From assembly GCF_903469665.1 (NCBI RefSeq), contig NZ_CAGKLC010000032.1, forward strand, positions 1-43,974: DNA of 43,974 bases, given 5' to 3'. The stretch comes from Flavobacterium sp. UGB4466 (lineage in GTDB: Bacteria > Bacteroidota > Bacteroidia > Flavobacteriales > Flavobacteriaceae). A program made the translations under genes and the position numbers. Shown one piece after another: positions 1 to 8,336 of this stretch (position 1 is its first letter; each line of letters begins with the position of its first letter). The notes under the pieces were generated by a model that saw only the letters and a list, made by a program, of their open reading frames with translations, did no database searches and was not told the origin of the DNA.

Positions 1-39
1 TACCAATCTTTCAATGAACTTCCCATGTTTTGCGGGGTG

Positions 40-70
40 CAAATGTAATACCCGTTTTCGAATCTCGCAA
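40..70 (-). promoter_or_regulatory. Proximal rRNA-type promoter P1, reading left out of the window
   Basis: Read on the minus strand, TTG (68-70) is followed after 20 nt by TACATTTG (40-47), matching the Bacteroidota promoter pattern TTG-N~19-TAnnTTTG. Transcription would run toward position 1. The last bases before the edge read AAGTTCATTGAAAGATTGG on the minus strand, resembling the leader that precedes 16S rRNA in flavobacteria. The rRNA genes themselves would be outside the window, so the target is an inference. Confidence 0.65.
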
Positions 71-160
71 GCTTTTTCGAATCTTTTTTTGAAAATTTCT
101 TTTCATCTTAATTCGTTTGCTTGTCAGTATTTCGGTGAACGTTTATCGCTGTTGCGGGTG

Positions 161-190
161 CAAAAGTAGTCACTTTATCCGCTTTCACAA
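161..190 (-). promoter_or_regulatory. Distal rRNA-type promoter P2, in tandem with P1
   Basis: On the minus strand TTG (188-190), a 19-nt spacer and TACTTTTG (161-168) give a near-perfect Bacteroidota promoter. The sequence just upstream (about 190-240) is very A-rich on the minus strand, like an UP element. P1 and P2 share the flanking string AAAAAGCTTG, suggesting a tandem duplication. Between 191 and 592 I see no convincing gene; a short plus-strand reading frame at 303-491 runs through dispersed repeats and is not credible. Confidence 0.65.
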
Positions 191-441
191 GCTTTTTCTA
201 AACTTATTTTTAATCTTTTTTAAAACTTTTTCTTAACAGTCTGATAACACCTCTTTTACAAATTAAACTATTTTCAGGCTTGAAAGATTTTTCTTCTCTC
301 AAATGAAACTCTTAGATACAAAGCCCCATTTTTACTGGGTTTTTACTAATCTCGCAATGACGCAAACGCGCGAGGTTTTTGTTTTATGGCCGATCTTTCC
401 TTTGAAAATCCATGCCCTAGCCCCGATAGTAGCGGATAAAG

Positions 442-568
442 GCTTCGACTTCGCTCAGCTCGACAAAAACTACACTACTATTATAGTATAGAATCTCAAA
501 TACCAAGCTTCGACTTCGCTCAGCCGGACAGAAACTACTTTTCTTGCATTTTCGCTCAGCTGGACAGA
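442..568 (+). repeat. Three direct copies of a CTTCGACTTCGCTCAGC-type dispersed repeat
   Basis: Copies lie at about 442-468, 507-531 and 549-568 (the last shortened). Each has the core CTTCGACTTCGCTCAGC or part of it, followed by a variable GACA(A/G)AA tail. A related inverted pair occurs at 41491-41545. This motif is familiar as a dispersed intergenic repeat in Flavobacterium-like genomes (from memory). No coding function is visible. Confidence 0.7.
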
Positions 569-591
569 ATTACTCCTTATATATAGGTAGT

Positions 592-630
592 AAAAAAACA
601 AACCCTACAGGTTTTAAAACCTGTAGGGTT
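592..630 (-). terminator. Intrinsic terminator after the LolC/E-like permease gene
   Basis: A perfect palindrome (601-630, arms AACCCTACAGGTTTT) is followed on the minus strand by a run of T (A-run 592-598 on plus). It sits 26 nt beyond the stop codon of the gene ending at 656. Confidence 0.85.
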
Positions 631-655
631 GTATATACACTCCAGAACAATACAA

Positions 656-1891
656 TTACTCGAAACGAATAGCTTTAACCGGAGAAATCTTTGTGATTAT
701 ATAGGAAGGAATCAACAGTACTACAAAACAAACTCCAACCGTAAGCAAATTCAATAAAACAATATGCCAAATATTAAAATAGACCGGAGCCTGATTTACA
801 TAGTAATTTTCAGGATTTAAGCGAATCACTCCAAACTGCTGCTGAATTAACAACAAAGCAATACCAATTAAATTCCCCCAAAACAATCCCCGCACAATCA
901 AATAGAACGCGTTATATAAAAACACTTTACGAACCATCCAGTTATTGGCTCCCAGTGCTTTTAAAATCCCAATCATCTGAGTGCGCTCCAAAATCAAAAC
1001 CAATAGCGCCACAACCATGTTAATGGTAGCCACCAATATCATTACCCCTAATATTACTATGATATTAAAATCGAAAAGCTGCAACCAATCAAATATATAA
1101 CTATACTTCTCTATTATTGTTTTGGTATCCAGATTAGACGATGTTTGATCGTAGATTTTTTCTCCCGTTGTTTTAATAGCATCAAAGTCATTGATGAATA
1201 CCTCAAAAGCACCAACCTGATTGGGACTCCATTTATTAATTCTTTGAATATGTCTAATATCCCCCAATATATAGGTGGCGTCAAAATCCTGAAAACCGGA
1301 ACTAAAAACACCCGCTATCCTGAATCGGCGGCTATTAGGCATTTTCCCTTGTTCTTCTTTGATAAAAAAAGTATTAAAATTATCACCTACTTTAAGATGA
1401 AGCCGATCTGCAAGGAATTTTGAAATCAGAACATCTTCGTTTAAAGCAGCTGAAAAATCAGGTAACCTTCCTTCCACCAAATACTCTTCTATATTTTTCC
1501 AGTCGTAATCCGCTCCGACTCCTTTGAAGATTATACCTTCAAAAGAATTCTCTGTCCTGATAATTCCAGCTTTACTAGCGATTGCCTGAATATGACTCAC
1601 CTCAGGAACTGATTTAAATTCAGGATAAAACTCCTGTTTTTTAGAAATAGGAATTAAAGTAACATCAGAATTGTTATTATCGTAGTTTGAAATTATAATC
1701 TGCCCGTTAAAAGCTGAAACTTTATCCCTTATTTTTTTCTGAAGACCAATCCCTGTCGCAACAGAAACGATCATCATTATCATACCAATAGCAATGGCCG
1801 AAATAGCAATTTTAATAATAGGCGCCGAAATACTGCTCTTAAAATCTTTTGCAGTAATTAGCCTTTTAGCTATGAAATATTCTAAACTCAA
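656..1891 (-). CDS. ABC transporter permease, FtsX/LolC-LolE type
   Basis: A 411-residue integral inner-membrane protein with the MacB/FtsX architecture. There is one transmembrane helix near residues 22-47, a large periplasmic domain (about 50-270), then three helices near 275-300, 325-355 and 372-402. The N-terminus (SLEYFIAKRL) and the C-terminal KISPVKAIRFE are typical of lipoprotein-releasing permeases, which extract lipoproteins from the inner membrane with an LolD-type ATPase. No ATPase gene lies beside it, so the exact substrate is open. It is a single-gene unit: terminator at 592-630 and a TACTTTTG -7 element at 1945-1952 upstream. Family membership is secure; the Lol role is inferred. 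Confidence 0.85.
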   Translation of the reverse strand: MSLEYFIAKRLITAKDFKSSISAPIIKIAISAIAIGMIMMIVSVATGIGLQKKIRDKVSAFNGQIIISNYDNNNSDVTLIPISKKQEFYPEFKSVPEVSHIQAIASKAGIIRTENSFEGIIFKGVGADYDWKNIEEYLVEGRLPDFSAALNEDVLISKFLADRLHLKVGDNFNTFFIKEEQGKMPNSRRFRIAGVFSSGFQDFDATYILGDIRHIQRINKWSPNQVGAFEVFINDFDAIKTTGEKIYDQTSSNLDTKTIIEKYSYIFDWLQLFDFNIIVILGVMILVATINMVVALLVLILERTQMIGILKALGANNWMVRKVFLYNAFYLIVRGLFWGNLIGIALLLIQQQFGVIRLNPENYYVNQAPVYFNIWHIVLLNLLTVGVCFVVLLIPSYIITKISPVKAIRFE

Positions 1892-1944
1892 ATTTTATGT
1901 TGTCTTGAAATTATTAATTACATCCGTTTCCGGTTCATTCGAAT

Positions 1945-1952
1945 CAAAAGTA
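1945..1952 (-). promoter_or_regulatory. -7 element of the permease gene promoter
   Basis: TACTTTTG on the minus strand, about 54 nt upstream of the start at 1891, matches TAnnTTTG. No clean TTG is present at the expected -33 distance, so this is a partial match. Confidence 0.45.
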
Positions 1953-2009
1953 CATTTTAAAAAGCAAAAATGAATTGCTTCTAAGAACAATTATCAAATG
2001 TTTAGAAGG

Positions 2010-2504
2010 TTACAAAGGAAGCTTTTTCTTCATTTCCTCCACTATATTATATGCTGCAGGACAAATAGCAACATTCTTCAATGTTAAGTCCGCTATCTGA
2101 TGAAACTTTTTACGATCTGTATGTGGAAATTCTCTGCATGCTTTCGGACGAACATCATAAATCATACAATAATTCTCATTATCCAAAAAAGTACAAGGAA
2201 CACTTTTTAAAACATAATCTTTGTCCTCATCAATTCTGAGATATTGTTCGATAAATTGCTGCGGCTTTTGTCGGAATGATTTCGAAATCCTTTCGATATC
2301 AGCCAAAGTAAACAAAGGGCCGGTAGTTTTGCAGCAATTCGCGCATTGTAAGCAGTCTGTTTTTTTAAATTCGGTGTCATGCAAATCCTGCATCACATAA
2401 TCCAAATTCTTTGGCTGTTTCTTTTTAAGCTTATCAAAATACTTTTTGTTTTCGATATGCTTATCTTTGGCTAACTTATTTAAGTTATTTAAAATTTGCT
2501 TCAA
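2010..2504 (-). CDS. YkgJ family cysteine-cluster protein
   Basis: A 164-residue cytoplasmic protein of the YkgJ/UPF0153 zinc- or iron-chelating family. Cysteines are at 51, 54, 57, 58 (motif CLQCANCC), 104, 113, 123 and 148, the family pattern with the CxIYxxRPxxCREFP signature (residues 113-127). The N-terminal 40 residues are Lys-rich and helical. The family binds a metal or cluster, but its biochemical role is not settled. It is divergent from the methyltransferase at 2579. Confidence is high for the family, low for function. Confidence 0.88.
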   Translation of the reverse strand: MKQILNNLNKLAKDKHIENKKYFDKLKKKQPKNLDYVMQDLHDTEFKKTDCLQCANCCKTTGPLFTLADIERISKSFRQKPQQFIEQYLRIDEDKDYVLKSVPCTFLDNENYCMIYDVRPKACREFPHTDRKKFHQIADLTLKNVAICPAAYNIVEEMKKKLPL

Positions 2505-2578
2505 GTTTAAGATTTAAAGTTGAACTGCAAAATTAAACAACTTTAAACTTGTAACCTTAAACTTTGAACTAAAATACA

Positions 2579-3286
2579 ATGAAAGATCTTTTCGGGAAAG
2601 CCATGTACGATTTCCAAACCCATAATTCACCTGAGAATATTATCACTGAAACTTCGATTTCTGAAGAAGATGAAATGAGTGTGGATTATTTATTCCGTTC
2701 GTACAATGAAATGCCTAAACTCGAACAAAAAGCACTGCAATTAGCCTTCGGAAAAACTCTGGACGTAGGCTGCGGAGCAGGAAGCCATAGCTTATCTTTA
2801 CAAAATGACAGAAATCTGGAGCTTGTTTCAATTGACATTTCAAAAAATGCAATCGAAACCTGTAAGCTTCGCGGAGTCAAAAATGCCATAGTCAAAAATA
2901 TCCTGGATTTTGAAGGGGAAAAATTCGATACGATCATTTTACTAATGAATGGAGTCGGAATTTTTGGCAAACTAGACAATTGCAACAAGTATCTTTCTAA
3001 ACTAAAAACACTTCTCAACCCGGGCGGACAAATTTTACTCGACAGCTCAGACATTATCTACATGTTTGACGAAGACGAAGATGGCGGAAAATGGATCCCA
3101 TCTCATAATGATTATTACGGAGAGCTTGTGTTCAACATTTCTTATAAAGGCGAGAAAGAAGAACCCTTCGACTGGTTATACCTTGACTACAATACTCTTC
3201 AAAATGCTGCTAATGCAAATGGATTAAAATGTGAACTTATCCTGGAAGGCGACCACTACGATTATTTAGCTAAACTTTCTTTATAA
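2579..3286 (+). CDS. Class I SAM-dependent methyltransferase
   Basis: A 235-residue cytoplasmic protein with the Rossmann motif I LDVGCGAGSH at 61-70, an acidic ribose-binding residue after the second strand (SIDIS, around 84-88) and motif IV-like DTIILLMNGVG. A Gly-rich NPGGQILLDSS post-motif completes the fold. The substrate cannot be told from sequence. The ATG at 2579 has a 12-nt gap between its stop and the following gene at 3298, so the two are probably co-transcribed. The upstream 74 nt, shared with the divergent ykgJ-like gene, are rich in CTTTAAACTT-type degenerate repeats. Confidence 0.88.
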   Translation: MKDLFGKAMYDFQTHNSPENIITETSISEEDEMSVDYLFRSYNEMPKLEQKALQLAFGKTLDVGCGAGSHSLSLQNDRNLELVSIDISKNAIETCKLRGVKNAIVKNILDFEGEKFDTIILLMNGVGIFGKLDNCNKYLSKLKTLLNPGGQILLDSSDIIYMFDEDEDGGKWIPSHNDYYGELVFNISYKGEKEEPFDWLYLDYNTLQNAANANGLKCELILEGDHYDYLAKLSL

Positions 3287-3297
3287 AACACCAAAAC

Positions 3298-3843
3298 ATG
3301 AACGAAACAGATTTAGAAATACTAAAATATCCAATCGGAAAGTTTAAAACCCCAACAGATTATACCTCGGAGTACATTTCTGATAGTATCGCCATCATTG
3401 CATCTTTTCCTGAAAGATTAAAAAAAGAAACAATTCATTTAACCGACGAACAACTAGACACTCCTTATCGTCCGGACGGGTGGACTGTACGTCAAGTAAT
3501 TCATCATTGCGCCGAAAGTCACATGAACTGTTATATCAGAATAAAATGGGCTTTGACTGAAAATAATCCTGTAATAAAAGCTTATGATGAAAAACTATGG
3601 TCGGAATTACAGGACAATCTAACCATGCCCATCCAACCAACCTTACAATTACTGGAAGGATTACATTACAGACTGGCTTATATCATGAAAAATCTAAGTC
3701 CACAAGATTTAAACAAATCATTTATTCATCCCGAAAACAACTCTGAATATCTAATCAAACAAATCATTGGAATGTATGCCTGGCACAGCAGCCATCATCT
3801 GGCCCATATAACAAATTTAAAGAACACTAAAAATTGGATCTAA
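3298..3843 (+). CDS. YfiT/BstA-like bacillithiol transferase (DinB superfamily)
   Basis: A 181-residue four-helix DinB-fold protein closely resembling Bacillus YfiT, a metal-dependent hydrolase later assigned to the bacillithiol S-transferase (BstA) group. Candidate metal ligands are in VIHHCAESH (His69/70) and HSSHHLAH (His163, 166/167, 170), matching the family's three-His site. The N-terminal YPIGKF is also typical. It follows the methyltransferase with an 11-nt gap, so it is likely the second gene of a two-gene unit ended by the palindrome at 3889-3918. Whether this organism makes bacillithiol cannot be seen here. Confidence 0.82.
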   Translation: MNETDLEILKYPIGKFKTPTDYTSEYISDSIAIIASFPERLKKETIHLTDEQLDTPYRPDGWTVRQVIHHCAESHMNCYIRIKWALTENNPVIKAYDEKLWSELQDNLTMPIQPTLQLLEGLHYRLAYIMKNLSPQDLNKSFIHPENNSEYLIKQIIGMYAWHSSHHLAHITNLKNTKNWI

Positions 3844-3888
3844 ATCTGATGTTTCTTTTTTACACAGTGTATACTATTTACCAGAAAC

Positions 3889-3918
3889 AAAAAATCTCTT
3901 CAATTGAAGAGATTTTTT
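3889..3918. terminator. Bidirectional terminator between convergent genes
   Basis: A perfect palindrome with arms AAAAAATCTCTTC/GAAGAGATTTTTT and an AATT centre lies between the convergent YfiT-like gene (ends 3843) and queE (ends 3930). It has a T-run on both strands. Confidence 0.9.
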
Positions 3919-3929
3919 GTTTATACCCC

Positions 3930-4562
3930 TTAAGGAATATTTAAATATTTATGCGTTTGAAGCGAAACTCTCCATTTTGGGTTGTTCATCACATAGTCCA
4001 CAATCAGAGGCGTCATTTCTTCTTTTTTGCTCCATTCTGGCTGAAGGAACAAAATTGCGTTGTCATTTACCAGCTCGGCTTGTTCTTCTGCAAAAATAAA
4101 ATCGTGTTTGTTATAGATAATTACTTTCAACTCATGTGCGTTGTCATACACCGTTTGAGTAGGCAGCTTATTTTTTTTAGGCGAAAGACAAATCCAGTCC
4201 CAAGTACCCGATAACGGATAAGCTCCCGAGGTCTCGATATGAACTTTCATGTTTTTATCCTTCAACTGTTGAGTCAATAAACTCATATCCCAAGTTAAAG
4301 GCTCACCACCTGTAATCACAACAGTATCAGCCAGACTTGATGCATTATTTACAATTAAATCAATACTAGTTGGCGGATGTAACTCAGCATTCCAACTTTC
4401 CTTCACATCACACCAGTGACAACCCACATCGCAGCCTCCAATTCGTATAAAGTAAGCAGCAGTCCCGGTATGAAAACCTTCTCCCTGAATGGTATAAAAT
4501 TCTTCCATCAAAGGCAACATCGCTCCTTTATTTACTTCTAATTGTATTTCTTTTGATAACAT
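3930..4562 (-). CDS. queE: 7-carboxy-7-deazaguanine synthase QueE
   Basis: A 210-residue radical SAM enzyme converting 6-carboxytetrahydropterin to 7-carboxy-7-deazaguanine, an early step to preQ1/queuosine. Motif TIQGEG (24-29) and the cluster-binding C44-x3-C48-x2-C51 are intact, followed by VVITGGEPL, the SAM-binding GGE motif. Length suits the short QueE group. It is monocistronic here with its own promoter (4580-4608). A second queuosine gene, queA, lies at 27220-28269, but queC/D/F are not in the window. Confidence 0.94.
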   Translation of the reverse strand: MLSKEIQLEVNKGAMLPLMEEFYTIQGEGFHTGTAAYFIRIGGCDVGCHWCDVKESWNAELHPPTSIDLIVNNASSLADTVVITGGEPLTWDMSLLTQQLKDKNMKVHIETSGAYPLSGTWDWICLSPKKNKLPTQTVYDNAHELKVIIYNKHDFIFAEEQAELVNDNAILFLQPEWSKKEEMTPLIVDYVMNNPKWRVSLQTHKYLNIP

Positions 4563-4579
4563 TATTCGATTTTAAAGTG

Positions 4580-4608
4580 CAAAGATAGTCAATTAAATAC
4601 GGAACAAA
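4580..4608 (-). promoter_or_regulatory. Promoter of queE
   Basis: On the minus strand TTTG (4605-4608), a 17-nt spacer and TATCTTTG (4580-4587) match the Bacteroidota consensus, with the -7 element perfect. The predicted start leaves a roughly 10-nt leader before the ATG at 4562. The -33 region lies inside the T-run of the terminator of the next upstream gene. Confidence 0.75.
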
Positions 4609-4637
4609 AAAAACCGATAGTTTAAAGAAACTACCGG
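4604..4637 (-). terminator. Terminator of the exb/ton/TPR operon
   Basis: On the minus strand, CCGGTAGTTT and AAACTATCGG form a 10-bp stem (one G-U pair, 4-nt loop, 4614-4637), followed by a run of T (4606-4613). It lies 26 nt after the TPR gene stop. Confidence 0.85.
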
Positions 4638-4662
4638 CTTTATATTTGACTGTAAATTTATA

Positions 4663-6330
4663 TTATTTCAAAGCTTTTACAGATTGTGCAGCGTAAGCAT
4701 TTGCAGGATCTAAAGCTAAACTCTTATTGAAATATTCAATTGCTTTTGCTTTATCAGTATTTGCATAACTAGCACCGATACTATTGTAAGCTTCTACAAC
4801 TTTTTTAACTGTAGCCGGCTTAGCCAATTCTTCAGCACCTTTTGCCGTAATTCTTGTTACGTACTCTTCGTAGTTTTTAATGATTAAATCATCTTTTTCT
4901 AACAAGTTGTTGATTCTACCTTTGTACAAGTAAGCCTCATTATAAGTTGGAGAAGCTTCTAAGATTCTGTCAAAAGCAACATCCGCTTTTCCTAAAGCTA
5001 CAGCATCTGCAGCTCCATTTGTTTTATTTGCGTTAGCATAATAAAGAGAAATACCGTAGTAAATATTATCATCTAAGTAGTTTTTAGACTCTTTGTTCGT
5101 TGTTCCAAGCTCTAAAACAGTAGCAGCCTGAGCAAATTGTTTTTTCCCGAACAAAGCTTTTCCTAAATCAGATAATTCCTCAACCACCAAAGGCTCTAGT
5201 TCGATCGCTTTTTTGATATCAGCTACACCAGCATCAAAAGAAGTCTGATCAACAGTTCCGTCAGCTGCGGTTCCTTTTTTAATCTTAGACAAACCTAAAT
5301 ACAAATAATCTCTACCAATTACTTTGTTAGAAGGCACTTTGATATAATCTTCAATAGATTTGATTGCTACATCAACATTTCCATTCTCAAAAGCAGCATA
5401 ACCTAAATATCTGAAAATTCTAGGATTTACCTTATCCTCAGCAATCATTTTGTTTGCAACAGTCTCTAAACTTTTGTAATCTTTAACCAAGATCAAGAAA
5501 TCTGCGTGACGCATTTTAGAGTCTAAAGAGTAATCCGTAAGATTTAAGTACTTCTCGTAGTTTGTAATTGCATTTTGCATGTTAACTTTAGAAGTAGATG
5601 GTTTATTTCTTCCCCATTTATAATAAGTCTCCGCTAACTCTCTGTAAACCGGACCATAATTAGCACTCAAAGCAATAACTTCATTAAAAGATTTAATTGC
5701 TTCATCATAAGATTTAGCCCCTTTTAATAAAACTCCTAGTTGCATTTTTGCTCTTAAAAGTGTTGGATCAGCTGTAAACGCATCACGGTATGCCTTGTAA
5801 GCATCGTTTTGATTGTTCGCTCCGTAGTATGCATCACCAATAGCTAAAAGTGCCGTTGCATTTTGAGGATCAATTACCAACGCACGCTTCAAAACAGCTA
5901 TAGCATTTGTATAATCAGGTGTAGAAGAATTCATGTAAGCTCTACCAATGTAAATAAATTCCTCTACATCTTTACGTTTCATATCTTTTGTAGCTAAAGC
6001 AAAATTTGCCTGAGCTGCAGCAGCATTCTTCGCATCAAGATCTAACTGACCTAATCCAATATAATTTAAGTTTTTCTTATCTGATGCCTGTAAACCATTT
6101 GCATAATAAATTTTAGCAGAATCAATGATTGCCTGATTTAAATACACATTACCTAAAACAAAATTAGCTTCTCCATCAGAAGGCTTTGCTTTGATGATTG
6201 ATTTTAGCAATGACTTTGCTTTTTGAAATTGCTCAGCATCGATTGCTTTTTTAGCTTCTTTGATATCTTGCGCTTTTACTACAGTAGCTGAAGCAACTAA
6301 GGCAAGACTAAAAATTTTAAATTTATTCAT
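4663..6330 (-). CDS. Secreted TPR-repeat protein, last gene of the TonB/ExbBD operon
   Basis: A 555-residue protein with a signal peptide (about 1-20, ending VVKAQ) and many tetratricopeptide repeats across the length. Examples are the units ending in DPQNATALLAIGDAYY, ADPTLLRAKMQLG, and the C-terminal DPANAYAAQSV. TPR arrays form protein-binding superhelices, and the signal peptide puts this one in the periplasm. It begins 17 nt after the PstS-like gene, so it is the distal cistron of the operon running from 10414. The partner is unknown; linkage suggests a scaffold for the TonB complex or the phosphate-binding-like lipoprotein (inference). Confidence 0.88.
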   Translation of the reverse strand: MNKFKIFSLALVASATVVKAQDIKEAKKAIDAEQFQKAKSLLKSIIKAKPSDGEANFVLGNVYLNQAIIDSAKIYYANGLQASDKKNLNYIGLGQLDLDAKNAAAAQANFALATKDMKRKDVEEFIYIGRAYMNSSTPDYTNAIAVLKRALVIDPQNATALLAIGDAYYGANNQNDAYKAYRDAFTADPTLLRAKMQLGVLLKGAKSYDEAIKSFNEVIALSANYGPVYRELAETYYKWGRNKPSTSKVNMQNAITNYEKYLNLTDYSLDSKMRHADFLILVKDYKSLETVANKMIAEDKVNPRIFRYLGYAAFENGNVDVAIKSIEDYIKVPSNKVIGRDYLYLGLSKIKKGTAADGTVDQTSFDAGVADIKKAIELEPLVVEELSDLGKALFGKKQFAQAATVLELGTTNKESKNYLDDNIYYGISLYYANANKTNGAADAVALGKADVAFDRILEASPTYNEAYLYKGRINNLLEKDDLIIKNYEEYVTRITAKGAEELAKPATVKKVVEAYNSIGASYANTDKAKAIEYFNKSLALDPANAYAAQSVKALK

Positions 6331-6347
6331 CTCTAATTGTAATTAAT

Positions 6348-7265
6348 TTATTCTTTATCTTTTACTATTTGATTCCTTATTTTAAGCTTTCTTCCAGGAG
6401 TTCTAACCGGTAACAACCCTGATTTCAAAACTATCCTCTGTCCAATATCGCCGGCAATAAAGGATGCAAATCCCATTCCTAAGCCAGAATAACCCTGGCA
6501 ATTTATGATAAACAAATCACGTGCCAAAGGGTATTTCACTTCTGCAAGATCATTCTGAGTTGGGCTGTAATATTGATTACTGTTTAATCCCTTAACACTC
6601 ATCACATTTATTCTCTTAAGCACTTCTGCCATTTTTGGTGACGGTTGAGAAAGCCAGTTTACACCAACTACCCCAATCATACCATCATTCTCAGATACAA
6701 ATTTAATAACTTCATCGTTCGTTTTAAAAGAAAACACTCCTTTTACAGGAACATCATTAACTTTAGCCAATTCTTTCATATAACGTACGGTACTTGAATT
6801 TGGATTGTCAAACACCAGTCCTTTAATTCTTGCATCAGGTTTGCCCTGCATAAAATCGATTACCGTTTTCAACGCTATTAATGTATCATTATTGCCTTTG
6901 TTCGAAATAAAAGCTATTGCATCTGTCGCAAAAGGGGTAACTCTGGGTTTTATTTTACTTTTTTCGAATTTAGCCAATTCTTCTTTAGTCAAATCTCTTG
7001 TTGTCACCACTACTGCAGCTTTCTGATTGAGCAAATCATTTATAAGCTCAGCTTCTGACTTAGGTTTTACCGTAATCTTTGCATCGTAGTAAGTTCCTTC
7101 AAAGACAGCAACCTGATCGTCCACAATAGGTTTTACAGTTTCATCGACAGTAATATCGATTGCTCCTTTTAAAATTGTTTCCTTATCGTTTTTACTTTTT
7201 TGGTTGCACATGGCAAACAAAAAAACAAAAACAACCAAGCCTGCAATCTTACTATACTTTAACAT
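6348..7265 (-). CDS. PstS-like substrate-binding lipoprotein
   Basis: A 305-residue periplasmic binding protein of the PstS family. The signal sequence ends in a lipobox FAMC (Cys20), so it is probably a lipoprotein. The C-terminal half has the PstS-like YPLARDLFIINCQGYSG and the following FIAGDIGQRIVLKSGLLP-type segment; FDNPNSSTVRYM may contact ligand. No PstC/PstA/PstB transport genes are adjacent; instead it is embedded in the exbB-exbD-exbD-tonB operon, 2 nt after the small membrane protein and 17 nt before the TPR protein. The ligand is therefore uncertain; the canonical one would be phosphate. Confidence 0.85.
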   Translation of the reverse strand: MLKYSKIAGLVVFVFLFAMCNQKSKNDKETILKGAIDITVDETVKPIVDDQVAVFEGTYYDAKITVKPKSEAELINDLLNQKAAVVVTTRDLTKEELAKFEKSKIKPRVTPFATDAIAFISNKGNNDTLIALKTVIDFMQGKPDARIKGLVFDNPNSSTVRYMKELAKVNDVPVKGVFSFKTNDEVIKFVSENDGMIGVVGVNWLSQPSPKMAEVLKRINVMSVKGLNSNQYYSPTQNDLAEVKYPLARDLFIINCQGYSGLGMGFASFIAGDIGQRIVLKSGLLPVRTPGRKLKIRNQIVKDKE

Positions 7266-7267
7266 AA

Positions 7268-7498
7268 TTATTCTGCGTTTGAATTAATTAATCTCAAAAA
7301 ACGAATGGCCGAATACACTATCAATAATCCTCCAAAAGCATATCTATACTTTTGCTCCATATTTAGCGGAAGTTTCTCCCAAAACATGATCATTAAACCG
7401 AGTACAAGATATATTAAAAAGAACAGTATTCCTAAAACAAGAAGAAATCGCTCTTTGAGCGATTTCTTCTGAATATTATTAAGTATACCTTTTAACAT
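7268..7498 (-). CDS. Small two-helix membrane protein of the tonB operon
   Basis: A 76-residue protein with two hydrophobic helices (about 18-40 and 53-68) and a basic N-terminus (KSLKERF), hence probably an inner-membrane hairpin. I do not recognise a named family. Its ATG overlaps the tonB stop by one base (TAATG), so translation is likely coupled, and the PstS-like gene starts 2 nt after its stop. That packing supports it as a real gene and a possible accessory subunit of the Exb/Ton complex. Confidence 0.82.
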   Translation of the reverse strand: MLKGILNNIQKKSLKERFLLVLGILFFLIYLVLGLMIMFWEKLPLNMEQKYRYAFGGLLIVYSAIRFLRLINSNAE

Positions 7499-8298
7499 TA
7501 TTCTGCAGATTGAATAGTAATAGGCAGAGAGTAAAGTACCCTAACTTTTTTACCATTTTGCTCGCCGGGAGTCCATTTTGGACACTTTTTAAGAACACGA
7601 ATTGCTTCTGCTCCTGTACCGTAACCGATATCCCTTAAAACTTTAATGTCGGTTAATGAACCGTCTTTTTCAACTACAAAAGTAACATAAACTTTACCTT
7701 TTAAACCTTCTTCTTCCGGAGTCTTGTAATTGTTTCCTACGAATTTGTAGAATTTCTCAATTCCTCCAGGGAAATCTGGTTTTACTTCGATACCTGCAGT
7801 ATTATAAACGTTGTTATCTTCTGCAATGATCTCTGTAACTGGTCCTTTACCAACTGGCTCATCAACAGTTAAAACTGCATCCGGATCTCCTTTGATGGTT
7901 TCGTTACCAACTTTTTTATCTTTAAGTTCCTCAATTTTCGGAGGATCTTCAGTAACTTCATTTGCCTTAGCAACGACCGGTTTCACGAACTTCACCTGAT
8001 CCACTTTTGGTGGTGGTGGTGGTGGTGGCGGTTGGTTTGGCTTTACTTCCTCTTTTTTAGGAGGTAATTTTACTGTCGCTATCTTGATATCATTATTCAC
8101 ATCTTCTTCACTAGAATCTGGAAGTAAGCTTGCAATAAGAGGAGCCGCTACAGCAAAGCTAAAAATAACCGATCCAATAATAAGAGACTTTACAGTCGTC
8201 TTACCGTTCGATTTTCTTAACTCATATGCACCATATATCTTATTACGCCCTTCGAATACGATATCAAGCCACTGATTTTTAATTATATCTAATTTCAT
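7498..8298 (-). CDS. tonB: TonB energy-transducing protein
   Basis: A 266-residue TonB. The cytoplasmic N-terminus contains the flavobacterial WLDIVFEGRNKIYGAYELR segment (10-28), followed by one transmembrane helix (about 38-60). A Lys/Pro/Val-rich periplasmic linker with eight consecutive prolines (90-97) comes next, then the TonB C-terminal domain (about 173-264; YVTFVVEKDGS, CPKWTPGEQNGK). It couples the proton-motive force harvested by ExbB/ExbD to outer-membrane receptors. Linker residues 97-131 and 133-168 reappear, in reversed order, in the VIT/vWA protein at 35918-39280. It starts 38 nt after exbD2 and overlaps the next gene by one base. Confidence 0.94.
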   Translation of the reverse strand: MKLDIIKNQWLDIVFEGRNKIYGAYELRKSNGKTTVKSLIIGSVIFSFAVAAPLIASLLPDSSEEDVNNDIKIATVKLPPKKEEVKPNQPPPPPPPPKVDQVKFVKPVVAKANEVTEDPPKIEELKDKKVGNETIKGDPDAVLTVDEPVGKGPVTEIIAEDNNVYNTAGIEVKPDFPGGIEKFYKFVGNNYKTPEEEGLKGKVYVTFVVEKDGSLTDIKVLRDIGYGTGAEAIRVLKKCPKWTPGEQNGKKVRVLYSLPITIQSAE

Positions 8299-8336
8299 TT
8301 TTCTTGATTATTAGGAGGTTCAAAAAAAGACAACCC

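Noticed and set aside
303..491. Plus-strand reading frame of 62 codons
   Set aside because: It runs through the dispersed repeat, has no family resemblance and no promoter of the Bacteroidota type.
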